Source of the DNA: Cyclobacterium amurskyense
Lineage (GTDB): Bacteria; Bacteroidota; Bacteroidia; Cytophagales; Cyclobacteriaceae
Reading direction: 5' to 3'
Length of the DNA: 64,000 bases
NCBI RefSeq assembly: GCF_001050135.1
Contig: NZ_CP012040.1
Span: 5,101,001 to 5,165,000 of the forward strand
Numbering within the stretch: the stretch's first letter is position 1; every line of letters begins with the position of its first letter. Both the position numbers and the translations under genes were made by a program. Below the pieces are notes generated by a model that was given only the letters and a program-made list of their open reading frames with translations, was not told the origin of the DNA and did no database searches. Shown here one piece after another: positions 1 to 9,120 of this stretch.

Positions 1-2
1 TA

Positions 3-1316
3 CATTTTGCACCTTTCCAAAATCCTGTTTTTATTTGGATACCATTGCTTATATGGGCGGTAGTGGGCATATTATCTGGTATTATACCCTCCTTTTTCTG
101 GGCAAGGGGTACATTGACAGAAAGTCTAAAAGGAAATGCTTATTCAGGAAGCAGGTCTTCTGCTGCAAGACACTCCCTAATTGTGATTCAGTTTGCCATA
201 GCTATTGTATTGATTTCAGGTACAGTTTTGGTCAGAAAACAAGTCAAGGCCATGATGGAGAAAGACCCTCTTTTTGACACGGAAAATGTAATCATTACAG
301 AATTACAACCCTGGCAATTTCCTGACTTGGAAAAGACAAGCAACCAATACAAACGAATAGCTGCTGAGATAGAAGAAAGTCCATTGGTTGAGGCCCTAAG
401 CTTCTCTCAGTGTTTCCCAGGTTACTATGGTGAAAATTACAATGGTTTTTACCCTCAGGGAGAAAACTTGCCAGAATCGATACACCTTCGAAAAGCCTAT
501 GTTGGAGAAAACTATTTTAAAACCTTTGGAATAAAAATATTGTCAGGTCATGGCTTTGAAAAAGGAAGCGTAGATTTTGAAAATGCGATTGTTCTCAATA
601 AGGCTGCTACACAAGTGTTGGGTTATAGGGAAGCAAATGGGCAGATTCTTAATGAAAGCTCAACAAGTGGGGAAATTCGGAAGTTGGTGGGTATTGTGGA
701 TAATTTCAGCTATCAAGGAGTTCAACACAAAGCCCAACCATTGGTACATATTTTTGCTGATCAGGAGGATTTTACCAATTGGGGATATTTTTCCATCAAA
801 GCAAAGAAAGGAGCAAGCCTTCAGGTGCTTGATCAATTGAAAGAAAAATGGAGTGCTGCTTTTTCAGGAATAGCACCCAAGTTTTATTTTGCAGATGAAA
901 AACTTACCGAACAGTACAAAGAGTACATAAAAATCAACACCTTGGTGGCTTGGTTTTCTATACTTGCTGTTTTGCTTTCCTGCATGGGTTTGTTCGCCTT
1001 GGCTTCGTATTCCATGGCAAAAAGGACCAAAGAAATTGGCATTAGAAAGGTGAATGGCGCCAAAGTTTCCGAAATTATAATTTTACTTAACAAAGACTTT
1101 TTAAAATGGGTATTGATGTCTTTTATTATTGCCGTGCCAATAGCTTGGTACGGTATGCATCATTGGTTGGAAGGATTTGCTTATAAAACAACGATCAGTT
1201 GGTGGGTATTTGGTTTGGCGGGAGTACTTGCCATTGGCATTGCCCTTTTGACTGTTAGTTATCAAAGTCTCAATGCTGCCATGGCCAATCCTGTGGATGC
1301 TTTAAAGGAAGAATAG
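3..1316 (+). CDS. ABC transporter permease, MacB/FtsX type, 3' part only
   Basis: The frame is open from base 3, so the gene runs in from before the window and its true start is not visible. The visible part begins inside a transmembrane segment, followed by a Ser/Arg-rich cytoplasmic loop, another membrane segment (VIQFAIAIVLISGTVLV), an extracytoplasmic MacB_PCD-like domain of about 200 residues, and a C-terminal FtsX core with three membrane helices and the loop KRTKEIGIRKVNGA, typical of the family. It ends in NPVDALKEE, also typical of Bacteroidota permeases of this group. The ATPase gene follows 37 bp downstream. Such pairs move lipoproteins, peptides or drugs, or drive mechanotransmission; the substrate cannot be told from sequence. 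Confidence 0.93.
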   Translation, partial: HFAPFQNPVFIWIPLLIWAVVGILSGIIPSFFWARGTLTESLKGNAYSGSRSSAARHSLIVIQFAIAIVLISGTVLVRKQVKAMMEKDPLFDTENVIITELQPWQFPDLEKTSNQYKRIAAEIEESPLVEALSFSQCFPGYYGENYNGFYPQGENLPESIHLRKAYVGENYFKTFGIKILSGHGFEKGSVDFENAIVLNKAATQVLGYREANGQILNESSTSGEIRKLVGIVDNFSYQGVQHKAQPLVHIFADQEDFTNWGYFSIKAKKGASLQVLDQLKEKWSAAFSGIAPKFYFADEKLTEQYKEYIKINTLVAWFSILAVLLSCMGLFALASYSMAKRTKEIGIRKVNGAKVSEIIILLNKDFLKWVLMSFIIAVPIAWYGMHHWLEGFAYKTTISWWVFGLAGVLAIGIALLTVSYQSLNAAMANPVDALKEE

Positions 1317-1353
1317 AACTGAAAATTAAAATATTTAACACTAATATTATACC

Positions 1354-2022
1354 ATGCTCATACAATTAAATAATATTTTTAAATGGGTCCAACAGGGCGG
1401 AAGAAGGGTTTTTTTGCTTAAAGACATCAATCTTGAAGTTGAGGAAGGCGCTTTTATTTCCATTATGGGACCTTCCGGTTCAGGAAAGTCTACCTTGCTC
1501 AATGTAATTGGTATGTTGGATGTCTTTGATGAAGGTAAATACAATTTTATGGATGAACCTGTTCACCAATTGAAAGAAAAACACCGTGCTGAGCTCTACA
1601 AACAATACATTGGTTTTGTTTTTCAGGCTTATCATTTAATTGATGAGTTGACGGTCTATGAGAACCTGGAAATGCCTTTGCTCTATAAAAAGCATTCCGG
1701 ATCTGAACGCAAAGCCCTTGTTGCTGATATGTTGGATCGTTTTAATATTGTAGGAAAAAAAGACTTGTTTCCAACTCAACTAAGTGGGGGACAACAGCAG
1801 CTTGTTGGAGTGGCTCGTGCTTTGATAGGAAAGCCTAAGTTAATTTTAGCTGATGAACCAACTGGTAATCTAAATTCAAAGCAAGGCCAAGAAATTATGG
1901 AGTTGTTTAAGAAATTAAATGAGGAAGGGGTCACCATTATACAGGTAACACATTCAGAAAAGAATGCTACTTATGGTAAAAAAGTAATTCACCTGTTGGA
2001 TGGTAGAATGGAAAAATCTTGA
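1354..2022 (+). CDS. ABC transporter ATP-binding protein, MacB/LolD type
   Basis: This 222-residue cytoplasmic ATPase powers the preceding permease. The Walker A motif GPSGSGKST is at residues 39-47, the signature LSGGQ at 143-147 and Walker B LILADEPT at 163-170, with the switch His in VTHS near residue 200. After the signature the usual RVAIARAL reads LVGVARAL, so the Arg after LSGGQQQ is replaced by Leu; all catalytic residues are present. Length and order fit the MacB/LolD/FtsE group. It starts at ATG 37 bp after the permease stop, consistent with one transcript. Confidence 0.95.
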   Translation: MLIQLNNIFKWVQQGGRRVFLLKDINLEVEEGAFISIMGPSGSGKSTLLNVIGMLDVFDEGKYNFMDEPVHQLKEKHRAELYKQYIGFVFQAYHLIDELTVYENLEMPLLYKKHSGSERKALVADMLDRFNIVGKKDLFPTQLSGGQQQLVGVARALIGKPKLILADEPTGNLNSKQGQEIMELFKKLNEEGVTIIQVTHSEKNATYGKKVIHLLDGRMEKS

Positions 2023-2195
2023 CTTTATGGCCCTGAGCTAAGTAAAATATCAACTAAAGTTGCTTTTTCATTTCTTTAATTAAGTGCTGTTTTTCAAGCT
2101 AAAAGCATAAAATTGACGAAAAATTCTAAACATTTTCAATTAGAGGACGTTAAATTTTATGTTATTCACTATATTGCATTCACAAATATTTAAGA

Positions 2196-2516
2196 TTGGC
2201 TTTTAATAAATCAACATATCGAGGTATAGCATTTGGGTTTTTGACCCTTTTCCTTTCGCTATTGTTTATGCCCAGCATTGTGGTGGCAGCGATAGATGAT
2301 GAGGTGAATATATCCATGTTTTTTTCATTTACAGAAGAAGAAACTAAAGAGCATGAAGTAAAATGCGAGTTGGATGTTGATGATTTTTTTCCTACGAATT
2401 ATTTCTTGTTAGCCAGATCGTTTGATAACGATATTTCGCGTAGAATTAACATCGATAATTTCTTGAATAGCCTCTATGATCCGGGAATAATAGTTCCACC
2501 TCCAGAGTTTAAATAA
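2196..2516 (+). CDS. Small secreted or membrane-anchored hypothetical protein
   Basis: Function not recognised. The 106-residue frame has no ATG at its head: the first usable codon is TTG at 2196, with an in-frame stop at 2151-2153, so the start is uncertain. Residues 10-33 form one strong hydrophobic segment ending in VVAA, which looks like a signal peptide or anchor. The rest is acidic, with a Cys in KCELDVDD, and ends PGIIVPPPEFK. It lies 116 bp upstream of the SulP gene on the same strand, so co-expression is possible. Confidence 0.55.
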   Translation: MAFNKSTYRGIAFGFLTLFLSLLFMPSIVVAAIDDEVNISMFFSFTEEETKEHEVKCELDVDDFFPTNYFLLARSFDNDISRRINIDNFLNSLYDPGIIVPPPEFK

Positions 2517-2529
2517 TTTTTCTTTCTGT

Positions 2530-2558
2530 CAATGACATTGTAAATCTTGCAGTCATTG
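2530..2558 (+). terminator. Weak hairpin after the small secreted protein
   Basis: CAATGAC (2530-2536) pairs with GTCATTG (2552-2558) across a 15-base loop and is followed by GATTTTTAT. The stem is only 7 bp and AT-rich, so it may be a weak terminator or chance. Confidence 0.25.
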
Positions 2559-2632
2559 GATTTTTATCTATCCCTAAGAGTATATTATGTTCTTTACAGG
2601 GGTAAGAAATTTTAAACTCATAATAATTTTAC

Positions 2633-4237
2633 ATGAAAAGTAATAATCTATTTGCGCATCTAAAATCAGATGTTGCATCAGGTTTGGTAGTATTTCTGGT
2701 AGCACTACCTTTATGCTTGGGAATTGCCTTGGCATCTGGCGCACCCTTATTCTCAGGAATCATTACAGGCATCATAGGCGGTATCGTCGTTGGGTTCTTA
2801 AGTCAATCTCATATTAGTGTCTCAGGCCCTGCAGCTGGTTTGACGGCAATTGTTTTTGTTGCAATAGCAGATCTTGGCTATGAATCTTTCCTAGTAGCGG
2901 TAATTTTAGCTGGGGCTATGCAATTGCTCTTGGGTTTGATGAAAGCAGGAACAATATCCAATTATTTTCCTTCCAATGTTATTGAGGGAATGCTAGCAGG
3001 TATAGGCGTTATTATCTTTATTCAGCAAATTCCCTTGGCTTTGGGTTCTGACGTAGAAATAAGCTCTGGATTGGGGATTTTTGTTGATATATTTGCTGCC
3101 TTTCAAGACATTCAACCTGGAATTCTAATTATAACAGTTGCTTCTTTGGCAGTACTTATTACCTGGCAAAAAACACCTGCTTTGAAAAAGTTAAAGTTGG
3201 TGCCTGGCGCTTTGGTTGCTGTAATTACAGGAATTGTAATCAACGGAATCTTTATCTTAACAGACAGTGCTTTTGCCGTCACCTCGGAATATTTGGTTAG
3301 CCTACCAGTTCCTAAGAATATTGAAGAATTTAAAGGGATATTTGTTTCTCCATCTTATGAAGCAATTTTTAATCCTGGCGTATGGATTGTAGCCATTACT
3401 ATTACCATTGTTGCTTCAATAGAGACATTACTATGCATAGAAGCCACGGAAAGATTGGACCCATTAAAACGATTTGTTAATACCAACGTAGAATTAAAAG
3501 CACAGGGAGTTGGTAATATGATCAGTGGCGTATTGGGTGGCTTACCAATGACATCGGTTGTGGTTAGGTCCTCAGCAAATGCAAATTCAGGTGCTAAAAC
3601 CAAGATGTCGGCAATAATCCACGGTTTTCTTTTATTTATTTGCGTATTAAGTATTCCTGCTTTTCTAAATATGATTCCAATGGCAACCCTTGCCGCCATT
3701 TTATTAACCATTGGATATAAATTGGCAAATCCTGCTACATTTAAACATTTTTGGGAGCGAGGTAAATACCAATTTATTCCATTTATTTTAACGTTGTTGG
3801 CGGTGGTATTCCTTGGCTTGTTAAATGGAGTAGCATTAGGAATGATTGTAAGTGTGATTTTCATTCTAAGAGGTAATATCAAAAAAGCCTACTTCTTTAG
3901 AAAAGAAGAATACACAAGTGGTGATGTAATCCATGTAGATTTAGCCCAGGAAGTTTCATTTCTTAACAAAGCTGCAATTAAGCTTACTCTGAACAAACTC
4001 CCAGAGAATTCAAACGTAATAATAAATGCTTCAGATACAGTGTATATAGCTCAAGATGTACTTGATTTGATTCATGAATTTAAAATGGTAAATGCAAAAG
4101 AAAAAGGAATTAAGGTTAAATTAGTAGGTTTTAAAGATGCTTATCGATTAGACAATGATATCGATACCAACAATAAAGTTCATATCGACAAAAACCTTTT
4201 GTCAGAAGAAAGAATTAGCCAACTTTTCCATAATTAA
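2633..4237 (+). CDS. SulP family inorganic anion transporter, likely bicarbonate
   Basis: This 534-residue inner-membrane protein starts KSDVASGLVVFLVALPLCLGI, the hallmark N-terminus of SulP carriers, and has the expected run of about 12-14 hydrophobic segments to near residue 415. The conserved stretch VSGPAAGLTAIVF lies near residue 65. The C-terminal roughly 100 residues form a soluble STAS-like domain. SulP proteins carry sulfate, bicarbonate or other anions. The carbonic anhydrase gene 42 bp downstream strongly suggests sodium-coupled bicarbonate transport, as for BicA-like proteins and natural SulP-carbonic anhydrase fusions. The substrate is inferred from context. Confidence 0.93.
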   Translation: MKSNNLFAHLKSDVASGLVVFLVALPLCLGIALASGAPLFSGIITGIIGGIVVGFLSQSHISVSGPAAGLTAIVFVAIADLGYESFLVAVILAGAMQLLLGLMKAGTISNYFPSNVIEGMLAGIGVIIFIQQIPLALGSDVEISSGLGIFVDIFAAFQDIQPGILIITVASLAVLITWQKTPALKKLKLVPGALVAVITGIVINGIFILTDSAFAVTSEYLVSLPVPKNIEEFKGIFVSPSYEAIFNPGVWIVAITITIVASIETLLCIEATERLDPLKRFVNTNVELKAQGVGNMISGVLGGLPMTSVVVRSSANANSGAKTKMSAIIHGFLLFICVLSIPAFLNMIPMATLAAILLTIGYKLANPATFKHFWERGKYQFIPFILTLLAVVFLGLLNGVALGMIVSVIFILRGNIKKAYFFRKEEYTSGDVIHVDLAQEVSFLNKAAIKLTLNKLPENSNVIINASDTVYIAQDVLDLIHEFKMVNAKEKGIKVKLVGFKDAYRLDNDIDTNNKVHIDKNLLSEERISQLFHN

Positions 4238-4279
4238 ATAATTATAGATACCTATATTTAAAAAAAATAGTTATAAAAA

Positions 4280-4930
4280 ATGAAAGCACATACTGCAGAA
4301 ACACAGGCCACAATGACGCCAGCTAAGGCCTTGACTATATTAAAGGAAGGAAACCAACGTTTTGTAAGCAATCTTAAAATTAATAGAAATTTACTAGAGC
4401 AAGTAAATGACACTAAAGATGGACAGTTTCCTTTTGCTGTTGTCTTGAGCTGTATAGACAGTAGGACTTCTGCTGAATTGATTTTCGATCAAGGGTTAGG
4501 TGATATATTTAGCGTTAGAATAGCTGGGAATGTAATTAATAAAGACATTTTAGGAAGCATGGAATTTGCTTGTAAACTTGCTGGATCCAAACAAATCGTA
4601 GTCCTAGGACATAGCAAATGCGGAGCGATAAAAGGAGCCTGTGCTGGAGTAAAAATCGGAAATTTAACTGGATTATTGGAAAAGGTTCATCCTGCTATTG
4701 ATGAAGTTTCAGACAATATGCCTAAGTCAAATAAAACTGACCCTGAGTTCATTAGGGCCGTAGAAAAACAAAATGTTATTTCTACCATGGACTTGATTCT
4801 ACAAGAAAGTCCTGTTTTAAAAGAGTTGTATGAAAATGGAGAAATTGGAATGACAGGAGGTTATTATGATGTCGATACCGGAGAGGTATCATTTATGAAG
4901 GCTGTTATTGAAGAGCCTGTAACCAAATAA
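4280..4930 (+). CDS. Beta-class carbonic anhydrase
   Basis: This 216-residue enzyme interconverts carbon dioxide and bicarbonate using zinc. The ligands and catalytic dyad are visible: Cys58-x-Asp60-x-Arg62 in SCIDSR, and His111 with Cys114 in GHSKCGAIKGAC. No signal peptide is seen, so it should act in the cytoplasm. It lies 42 bp after the SulP gene and ahead of a strong terminator, so the two form an operon in which the enzyme would equilibrate imported bicarbonate. Confidence 0.96.
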   Translation: MKAHTAETQATMTPAKALTILKEGNQRFVSNLKINRNLLEQVNDTKDGQFPFAVVLSCIDSRTSAELIFDQGLGDIFSVRIAGNVINKDILGSMEFACKLAGSKQIVVLGHSKCGAIKGACAGVKIGNLTGLLEKVHPAIDEVSDNMPKSNKTDPEFIRAVEKQNVISTMDLILQESPVLKELYENGEIGMTGGYYDVDTGEVSFMKAVIEEPVTK

Positions 4931-4937
4931 GCATTAG

Positions 4938-4994
4938 AAAAAGCAGTTTTTAGCTGAATTATTATAAAAATTCGGATTCTAAAAACTGCTTTTT
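4938..4994 (+). terminator. Rho-independent terminator of the SulP-carbonic anhydrase operon
   Basis: AAAAAGCAGTTTTTAG (4938-4953) is the exact reverse complement of CTAAAAACTGCTTTTT (4979-4994); a T-rich tract follows. The 16-bp stem begins 8 bases after the carbonic anhydrase stop. Confidence 0.85.
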
Positions 4995-5067
4995 TATTAC
5001 CTTTTTATTTGTTTTCCCTCCAAAAGCATTTATATTTTTAGCTTTTACGAACTTATACCTCAATTTT

Positions 5068-5706
5068 TTATAAATACAGGTCTTCCTGGTACTTTGGTGT
5101 GGTGAGTTTTACTTTATCCAAATTTCTATTGTTAAGGTTAATTTTTAACCCTTTATAATAGAACTCTTCCGCTTCAGTTTTATAGATATCCTGATCATTT
5201 TCACAATCTTCGTACTCCTTCTTGTAGATTATTTTTCCTGTAGAGATATTGAAATCAAAGTTAGCCCAGTATTCGCATAATTTACCAAAAATGCTTGTAT
5301 GACCTATAAGTTCAAACTCATCGTTTTGAAATCTGTATTTGTCTTTGTAAAACCATTTCCAACTGCTGCCCCCAGAAAAGCCAATTGTCAAAATTCCATT
5401 TTCAATAGAAATTTCTTCAAAAGGGTCACCCATAATGCCACCCTCTTGATTTTTTAAAATGGCATTGCATGATTTTCTCCAGATAGTCCATTGTCCATTT
5501 GAAAATTTCAGCACTTGAATTTCCCTGATATTTCCATATTCAGAGGGTTCAGAGGTTTCAAATACAAGTACTTTTTCACAAATCTGATCCTTGTCCAAAT
5601 CGCCCTCTGTTTCAGCAAGCAATTCATAACCTTTTGGAATGACTATTTCCTGGCCATAAGATAAAAAGCTAAGGGAAAGCAAGTAGATAATAAAGGGCAG
5701 TTTCAT
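5068..5706 (-). CDS. Secreted hypothetical protein with Asp-rich repeat-like N-terminus
   Basis: Not assigned to a known family with confidence. The 212-residue product begins with a clear signal peptide (MKLPFIIYLLSLSFLSYGQ, cleavage near residue 19), so it is periplasmic or exported. The segment GDLDKDQICEKVLVFE resembles the calcium-binding Asp-rich loops of VCBS/FG-GAP proteins, but only one such unit is seen. The rest is mixed beta-rich sequence with many aromatic residues. It is monocistronic, and its 5' side abuts a copy of the dispersed repeat at 5717-5935, which may have displaced its original promoter. Confidence 0.7.
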   Translation of the reverse strand: MKLPFIIYLLSLSFLSYGQEIVIPKGYELLAETEGDLDKDQICEKVLVFETSEPSEYGNIREIQVLKFSNGQWTIWRKSCNAILKNQEGGIMGDPFEEISIENGILTIGFSGGSSWKWFYKDKYRFQNDEFELIGHTSIFGKLCEYWANFDFNISTGKIIYKKEYEDCENDQDIYKTEAEEFYYKGLKINLNNRNLDKVKLTTPKYQEDLYL

Positions 5707-5716
5707 TTTATCTTAA

Positions 5717-5935
5717 GTTAAAATTTAAATATGCAATAGACATTCTATTACGAGCTGAAATCGCTTTAAAATCAGCCACTTCGTTGCTGTTTTCAATTTC
5801 ACCATAGCGGTGTTATGCTAAAATCTCCAAACAGTCTGATTTCCTTGCGATTGCAACACTTCCCGTAAACACGGGACAGGCTTCACCCCTGACATTGCCA
5901 GGGCGGAGAAATCCTATTACATAATCCAGGTTAAA
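5717..5935 (-). repeat. MITE-like dispersed repeat, copy A
   Basis: Its reverse complement matches 58259-58474 almost base for base over more than 200 bp. The right terminal repeat (TAATCCAGGTTAA on this strand) is clear; the left one is degenerate. Internal hairpins are shared with copy C: CCCTGAC/GTCAGGG type, CCCGTaaacACGGG, and a CATAGCGG stem. It has no coding capacity. Confidence 0.8.
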
Positions 5936-6003
5936 ATTGAAATTTAACTCATTCTAAGTTAGCTTCAAATATGTAGATACTCTACAGGGCTATAAAATTA
6001 GTA

Positions 6004-7425
6004 TCAAATCATCAATTGTCGCTTTTCTGCTTCTGTTAACTTACCAAACCTCAGGTAAGCTGTTATTGATACAATAAGCAAGACAATCGTTACTACATAA
6101 ACCCAATAAGGAACGGGAACAGGATCTCCTTTGGCGTAAGAATGCAAACCTGAGAGGTAATAATTCACTCCAAATGAGGTCATAATTATAGCACCAAATG
6201 CCCATAAACTTGCCAGATTGTAAATTATGGCATTTCTACTTCCAGGAATTAGTCTTAAGTGAAGTACCACAGCATATATTAAAACGGAGATAAGCGCCCA
6301 TGTTTCCTTAGGATCCCAAGCCCAATACCTTCCCCAACTCTCATTTGCCCATACACCCCCAAGAAAAGTGCCTATTGTCAAAAGGAACAAACCTACAGTG
6401 ATAGACAATTCATTGACCACAATGAGCTCTTTCATGGAAAGCCACCACCTAGGGTTAGGACTTTTGGGTTTGAACACAAGTAAACATAAACTTAGTAAGG
6501 CAATAATTGCTGAAAGTGCCAATGGTGCATAGCCACTAACAATGATGGCCACATGGATCTTTAGCCAGTAGGAGTGAAGTACTGGCATAAGGTTGGTGAT
6601 TTCTGGATTGAGCCAATCCAGAAAACTAACGAAGAGTAATGTGCCAGAAAACAATAGTCCCAGAGGAACAGTAAAGTGGGATTTTTTGCCAAACACTAAT
6701 CCAAAAAGGAGTACCCCCCAAGCTACAAAAACCAACATTTCGAATCCATCACTCCATGGTGGGTGCTTGGCAATGTACCAGCGAAGTGACAGATGAAAGG
6801 TAAATATTACCCAACCTATCCAAGCCAAAACGACACCTAATTTCCAGCTAGTTTTCAGACTTTTACCTGAATAAAACAAGGCTGTAATTGCAAGGCCTAA
6901 CATCATTAATCCAAGCAACCAAAAATATCCGAACAGGCGATTTCCTAGTTTGAGTTTATTAAATAGCAACTCGCCTTCGATTTCAGCTTCACTGGGATAA
7001 ACAGACTTACCGGCCTCCCTTTGATACAGGTCTATGTAGCCAAATGTCTCGTCTGCCTTTTCCCAATTTCCGGTTAGTAAGCCTTCTTTTAAATTACTTA
7101 AGTACAACTTTCCAATGTTTTGTACGAAAATGGCGTCTTCTTCTTCAAAGCCACTGGTAAATTGTGAACTGGTGTACCAGGTTTGGTTATCATCCAAACG
7201 GTTCGGGTATAGTTTCAGAAAATCTCCAATTAATACCGCATAAAAAATATTAAACCTTTCATCGGTTTTAAGGAGTTCTTTATGGCCTTCATTTCTTTCC
7301 GAAGGTTTAAGCAAATTGGCCTTTTCTACCATGTCTGACAGTAGGTAATTGCCCTCCTCGTCAACAAAATCCATAAAACTAAGCTGATCAACAGGTGATT
7401 TTTTCAGTGCCTTAAAAACGAGCAA
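6004..7425 (-). CDS. Cytochrome c biogenesis protein, CcsA half of an interrupted CcsBA
   Basis: This is the C-terminal part of a haem exporter and cytochrome c synthetase. It carries a periplasmic region, then about eight membrane helices and the haem-binding WWD motif (WGRYWAWDPKETWA) with flanking conserved His residues. The open frame continues upstream without a shift to 7566, where a single TAA (7567-7569) separates it from the CcsB half. The whole stretch 6004-9111 is exactly 1036 codons, the size expected for fused Bacteroidota CcsBA. No ATG exists between that stop and residue 1 here; the first candidate start is a TTG at 7425. This half would therefore need read-through or re-initiation, unless the stop is a sequence error. 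Confidence 0.85.
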   Translation of the reverse strand: MLVFKALKKSPVDQLSFMDFVDEEGNYLLSDMVEKANLLKPSERNEGHKELLKTDERFNIFYAVLIGDFLKLYPNRLDDNQTWYTSSQFTSGFEEEDAIFVQNIGKLYLSNLKEGLLTGNWEKADETFGYIDLYQREAGKSVYPSEAEIEGELLFNKLKLGNRLFGYFWLLGLMMLGLAITALFYSGKSLKTSWKLGVVLAWIGWVIFTFHLSLRWYIAKHPPWSDGFEMLVFVAWGVLLFGLVFGKKSHFTVPLGLLFSGTLLFVSFLDWLNPEITNLMPVLHSYWLKIHVAIIVSGYAPLALSAIIALLSLCLLVFKPKSPNPRWWLSMKELIVVNELSITVGLFLLTIGTFLGGVWANESWGRYWAWDPKETWALISVLIYAVVLHLRLIPGSRNAIIYNLASLWAFGAIIMTSFGVNYYLSGLHSYAKGDPVPVPYWVYVVTIVLLIVSITAYLRFGKLTEAEKRQLMI

Positions 7426-7566
7426 GGACTTTTTTTGGTCAATTTTAATTAAGGGTAAGCGACTAAAATATTCAGGTTGTATTTGTACGGCTAGTAAAAA
7501 TTGTTCAGGGCTAAGACTTAGGGTTTTATTTTTGACCCGAATTGTGATTTCAGCTTTGCCACTAAG

Positions 7567-9111
7567 TTAACGAGTAATTTCATTGGCCAAAGTATTCAAC
7601 GGTTTCATGCGTCCGTCTAAGTCCTGAACAATAAGCCTTCCATATGCTTCTGCTTTCTCCTTTGGAACCACAAAATCCTCTGGAGAAACATTTTCCTGAC
7701 CCAAAACAGCAAATGAGAATAAACTTAAAAGGACAAGCAAGTTGCTCCCTGCTGATAGCTTACCGAGTCGTCGCTGCATAATATTGAATCGGCTGTTTTT
7801 GGCAAAAAGGGTCAGTATCATTCCTATACCTAAAAACAAATAACCCAAATAGGTCAGGTAAGTTCCTGGCTTGTCCTGATTGATAGTGAGGACTGTTCCT
7901 TGTTCATCAGCATCGTAGGAACTTTGATAAAATCGATATCCCCTATGATCCAGGACGTTGTTCATAAAAATCCGATAAGGCCATGATTCCCCATTGTCCT
8001 GAACCATTACTTCACTGGCATAACTTTCAGGGCTTTGGGAACCCGGATAGCGCTTGAGTTCAAAAGTGTTGAGGTGTAGAGAAAAGGGAAGCATTTGGGC
8101 TTTAGGTCCATAGGTCAAGTGATAAGTCTTTTCCCCAATTTCAAAAGCTACCCAAGAAGGTTTGTAACTTACTTTTGGAAAAAAGCCTGAAGCCAACTTA
8201 TTCTTCTCGCTATCAAAAAGACTCATCTTTAAACCATCGGCATAGTTTTTTGCCGCTTCCAAATCTTCCTCAGGTACATAGTTTAGGCTTACATTCTCCT
8301 TTATATCCCTTACCACTAAAGCACCCCTTTCCCATTGATAAAGGGATCTAAGTTTCAACTTTTCTGCTGTATTGGCATGTATAACACCAATTTGTTGACT
8401 GGCCATTTCCATCACTTGCAGATGCACATTTGTAGCAAGCATCCAGCCCGAATCACTTCTATAAATTCTTAACGGAGCGATTCCGTTTTCATTCATTTCA
8501 AGACTTAGATCACCTAGAAGCAAAGATTCACCATTTCTCAATATCTGGTCTTCTCTTGTGCCTTCATTTATATAGGAAAGTTCTAAAATGGTTTCATTTC
8601 CAGGTGCATATACCCGCTTGGCAGAAGGAACGTATTCCTCCAGTACCAGTTCAAAATCTTGACCTTCTAAGGAAATATTATAAGTGCTTGGATCGAATGT
8701 TTTGAAAGTGAATTCAGTTCCTTGGCTGAAATGAACACCATTTCCACCCTCTATTTGCAAGTAATTGTTACTGGTGTAGTAAATATTTTCCGAATTTCCA
8801 GTTCGAATATGAATTACGCCTTCTTTACTAAATATTCTGGTGACTCCAGCACCTATAATGATAACGATAAATGCCAGATGAAAAATCCCTAATGGTAGCT
8901 TTTCTTTGCTTAATAATTTGTATTGTCCAATATGGGCTATGAAATTAATACATAGCCAGATCATTATTAATTCAAACCACCAGGCTTCATAAAACAATGC
9001 CCTGGCAACAGCAGTATCGTGATCATTTTCTACAAAAGTGGCAATACCCATAGCTACAGCAAGTATAAAAAGGAGTAGCACGGATACTTTGGTGGAAAGA
9101 AGGAATTTCAT
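7567..9111 (-). CDS. Cytochrome c biogenesis protein, CcsB/ResB half of an interrupted CcsBA
   Basis: The 514-residue product has N-terminal membrane helices (KVSVLLLFILAVAMGIATFVE and IWLCINFIAHIGQY), a long periplasmic ResB-like domain, and further helices near residues 425 and 460. It ends in DLDGRMKPLNTLANEITR, a region that in intact fusions continues directly into the CcsA part. Here TAA at 7567-7569 intervenes; a change from AAA (Lys) would explain it, and downstream reading stays in frame (LSGKAEITIRV...). The protein would hold haem and apocytochrome thiols outside the inner membrane for the adjacent NrfA/NrfH cytochromes. It starts 9 bp after the porin gene stop, so it belongs to the nrf operon. 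Confidence 0.88.
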   Translation of the reverse strand: MKFLLSTKVSVLLLFILAVAMGIATFVENDHDTAVARALFYEAWWFELIMIWLCINFIAHIGQYKLLSKEKLPLGIFHLAFIVIIIGAGVTRIFSKEGVIHIRTGNSENIYYTSNNYLQIEGGNGVHFSQGTEFTFKTFDPSTYNISLEGQDFELVLEEYVPSAKRVYAPGNETILELSYINEGTREDQILRNGESLLLGDLSLEMNENGIAPLRIYRSDSGWMLATNVHLQVMEMASQQIGVIHANTAEKLKLRSLYQWERGALVVRDIKENVSLNYVPEEDLEAAKNYADGLKMSLFDSEKNKLASGFFPKVSYKPSWVAFEIGEKTYHLTYGPKAQMLPFSLHLNTFELKRYPGSQSPESYASEVMVQDNGESWPYRIFMNNVLDHRGYRFYQSSYDADEQGTVLTINQDKPGTYLTYLGYLFLGIGMILTLFAKNSRFNIMQRRLGKLSAGSNLLVLLSLFSFAVLGQENVSPEDFVVPKEKAEAYGRLIVQDLDGRMKPLNTLANEITR

Positions 9112-9120
9112 AGGGTTATT

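Noticed and set aside
3355..3882. 175-codon minus-strand frame inside the SulP gene
   Set aside because: Antisense shadow of a well-supported membrane protein; low-complexity hydrophobic product.
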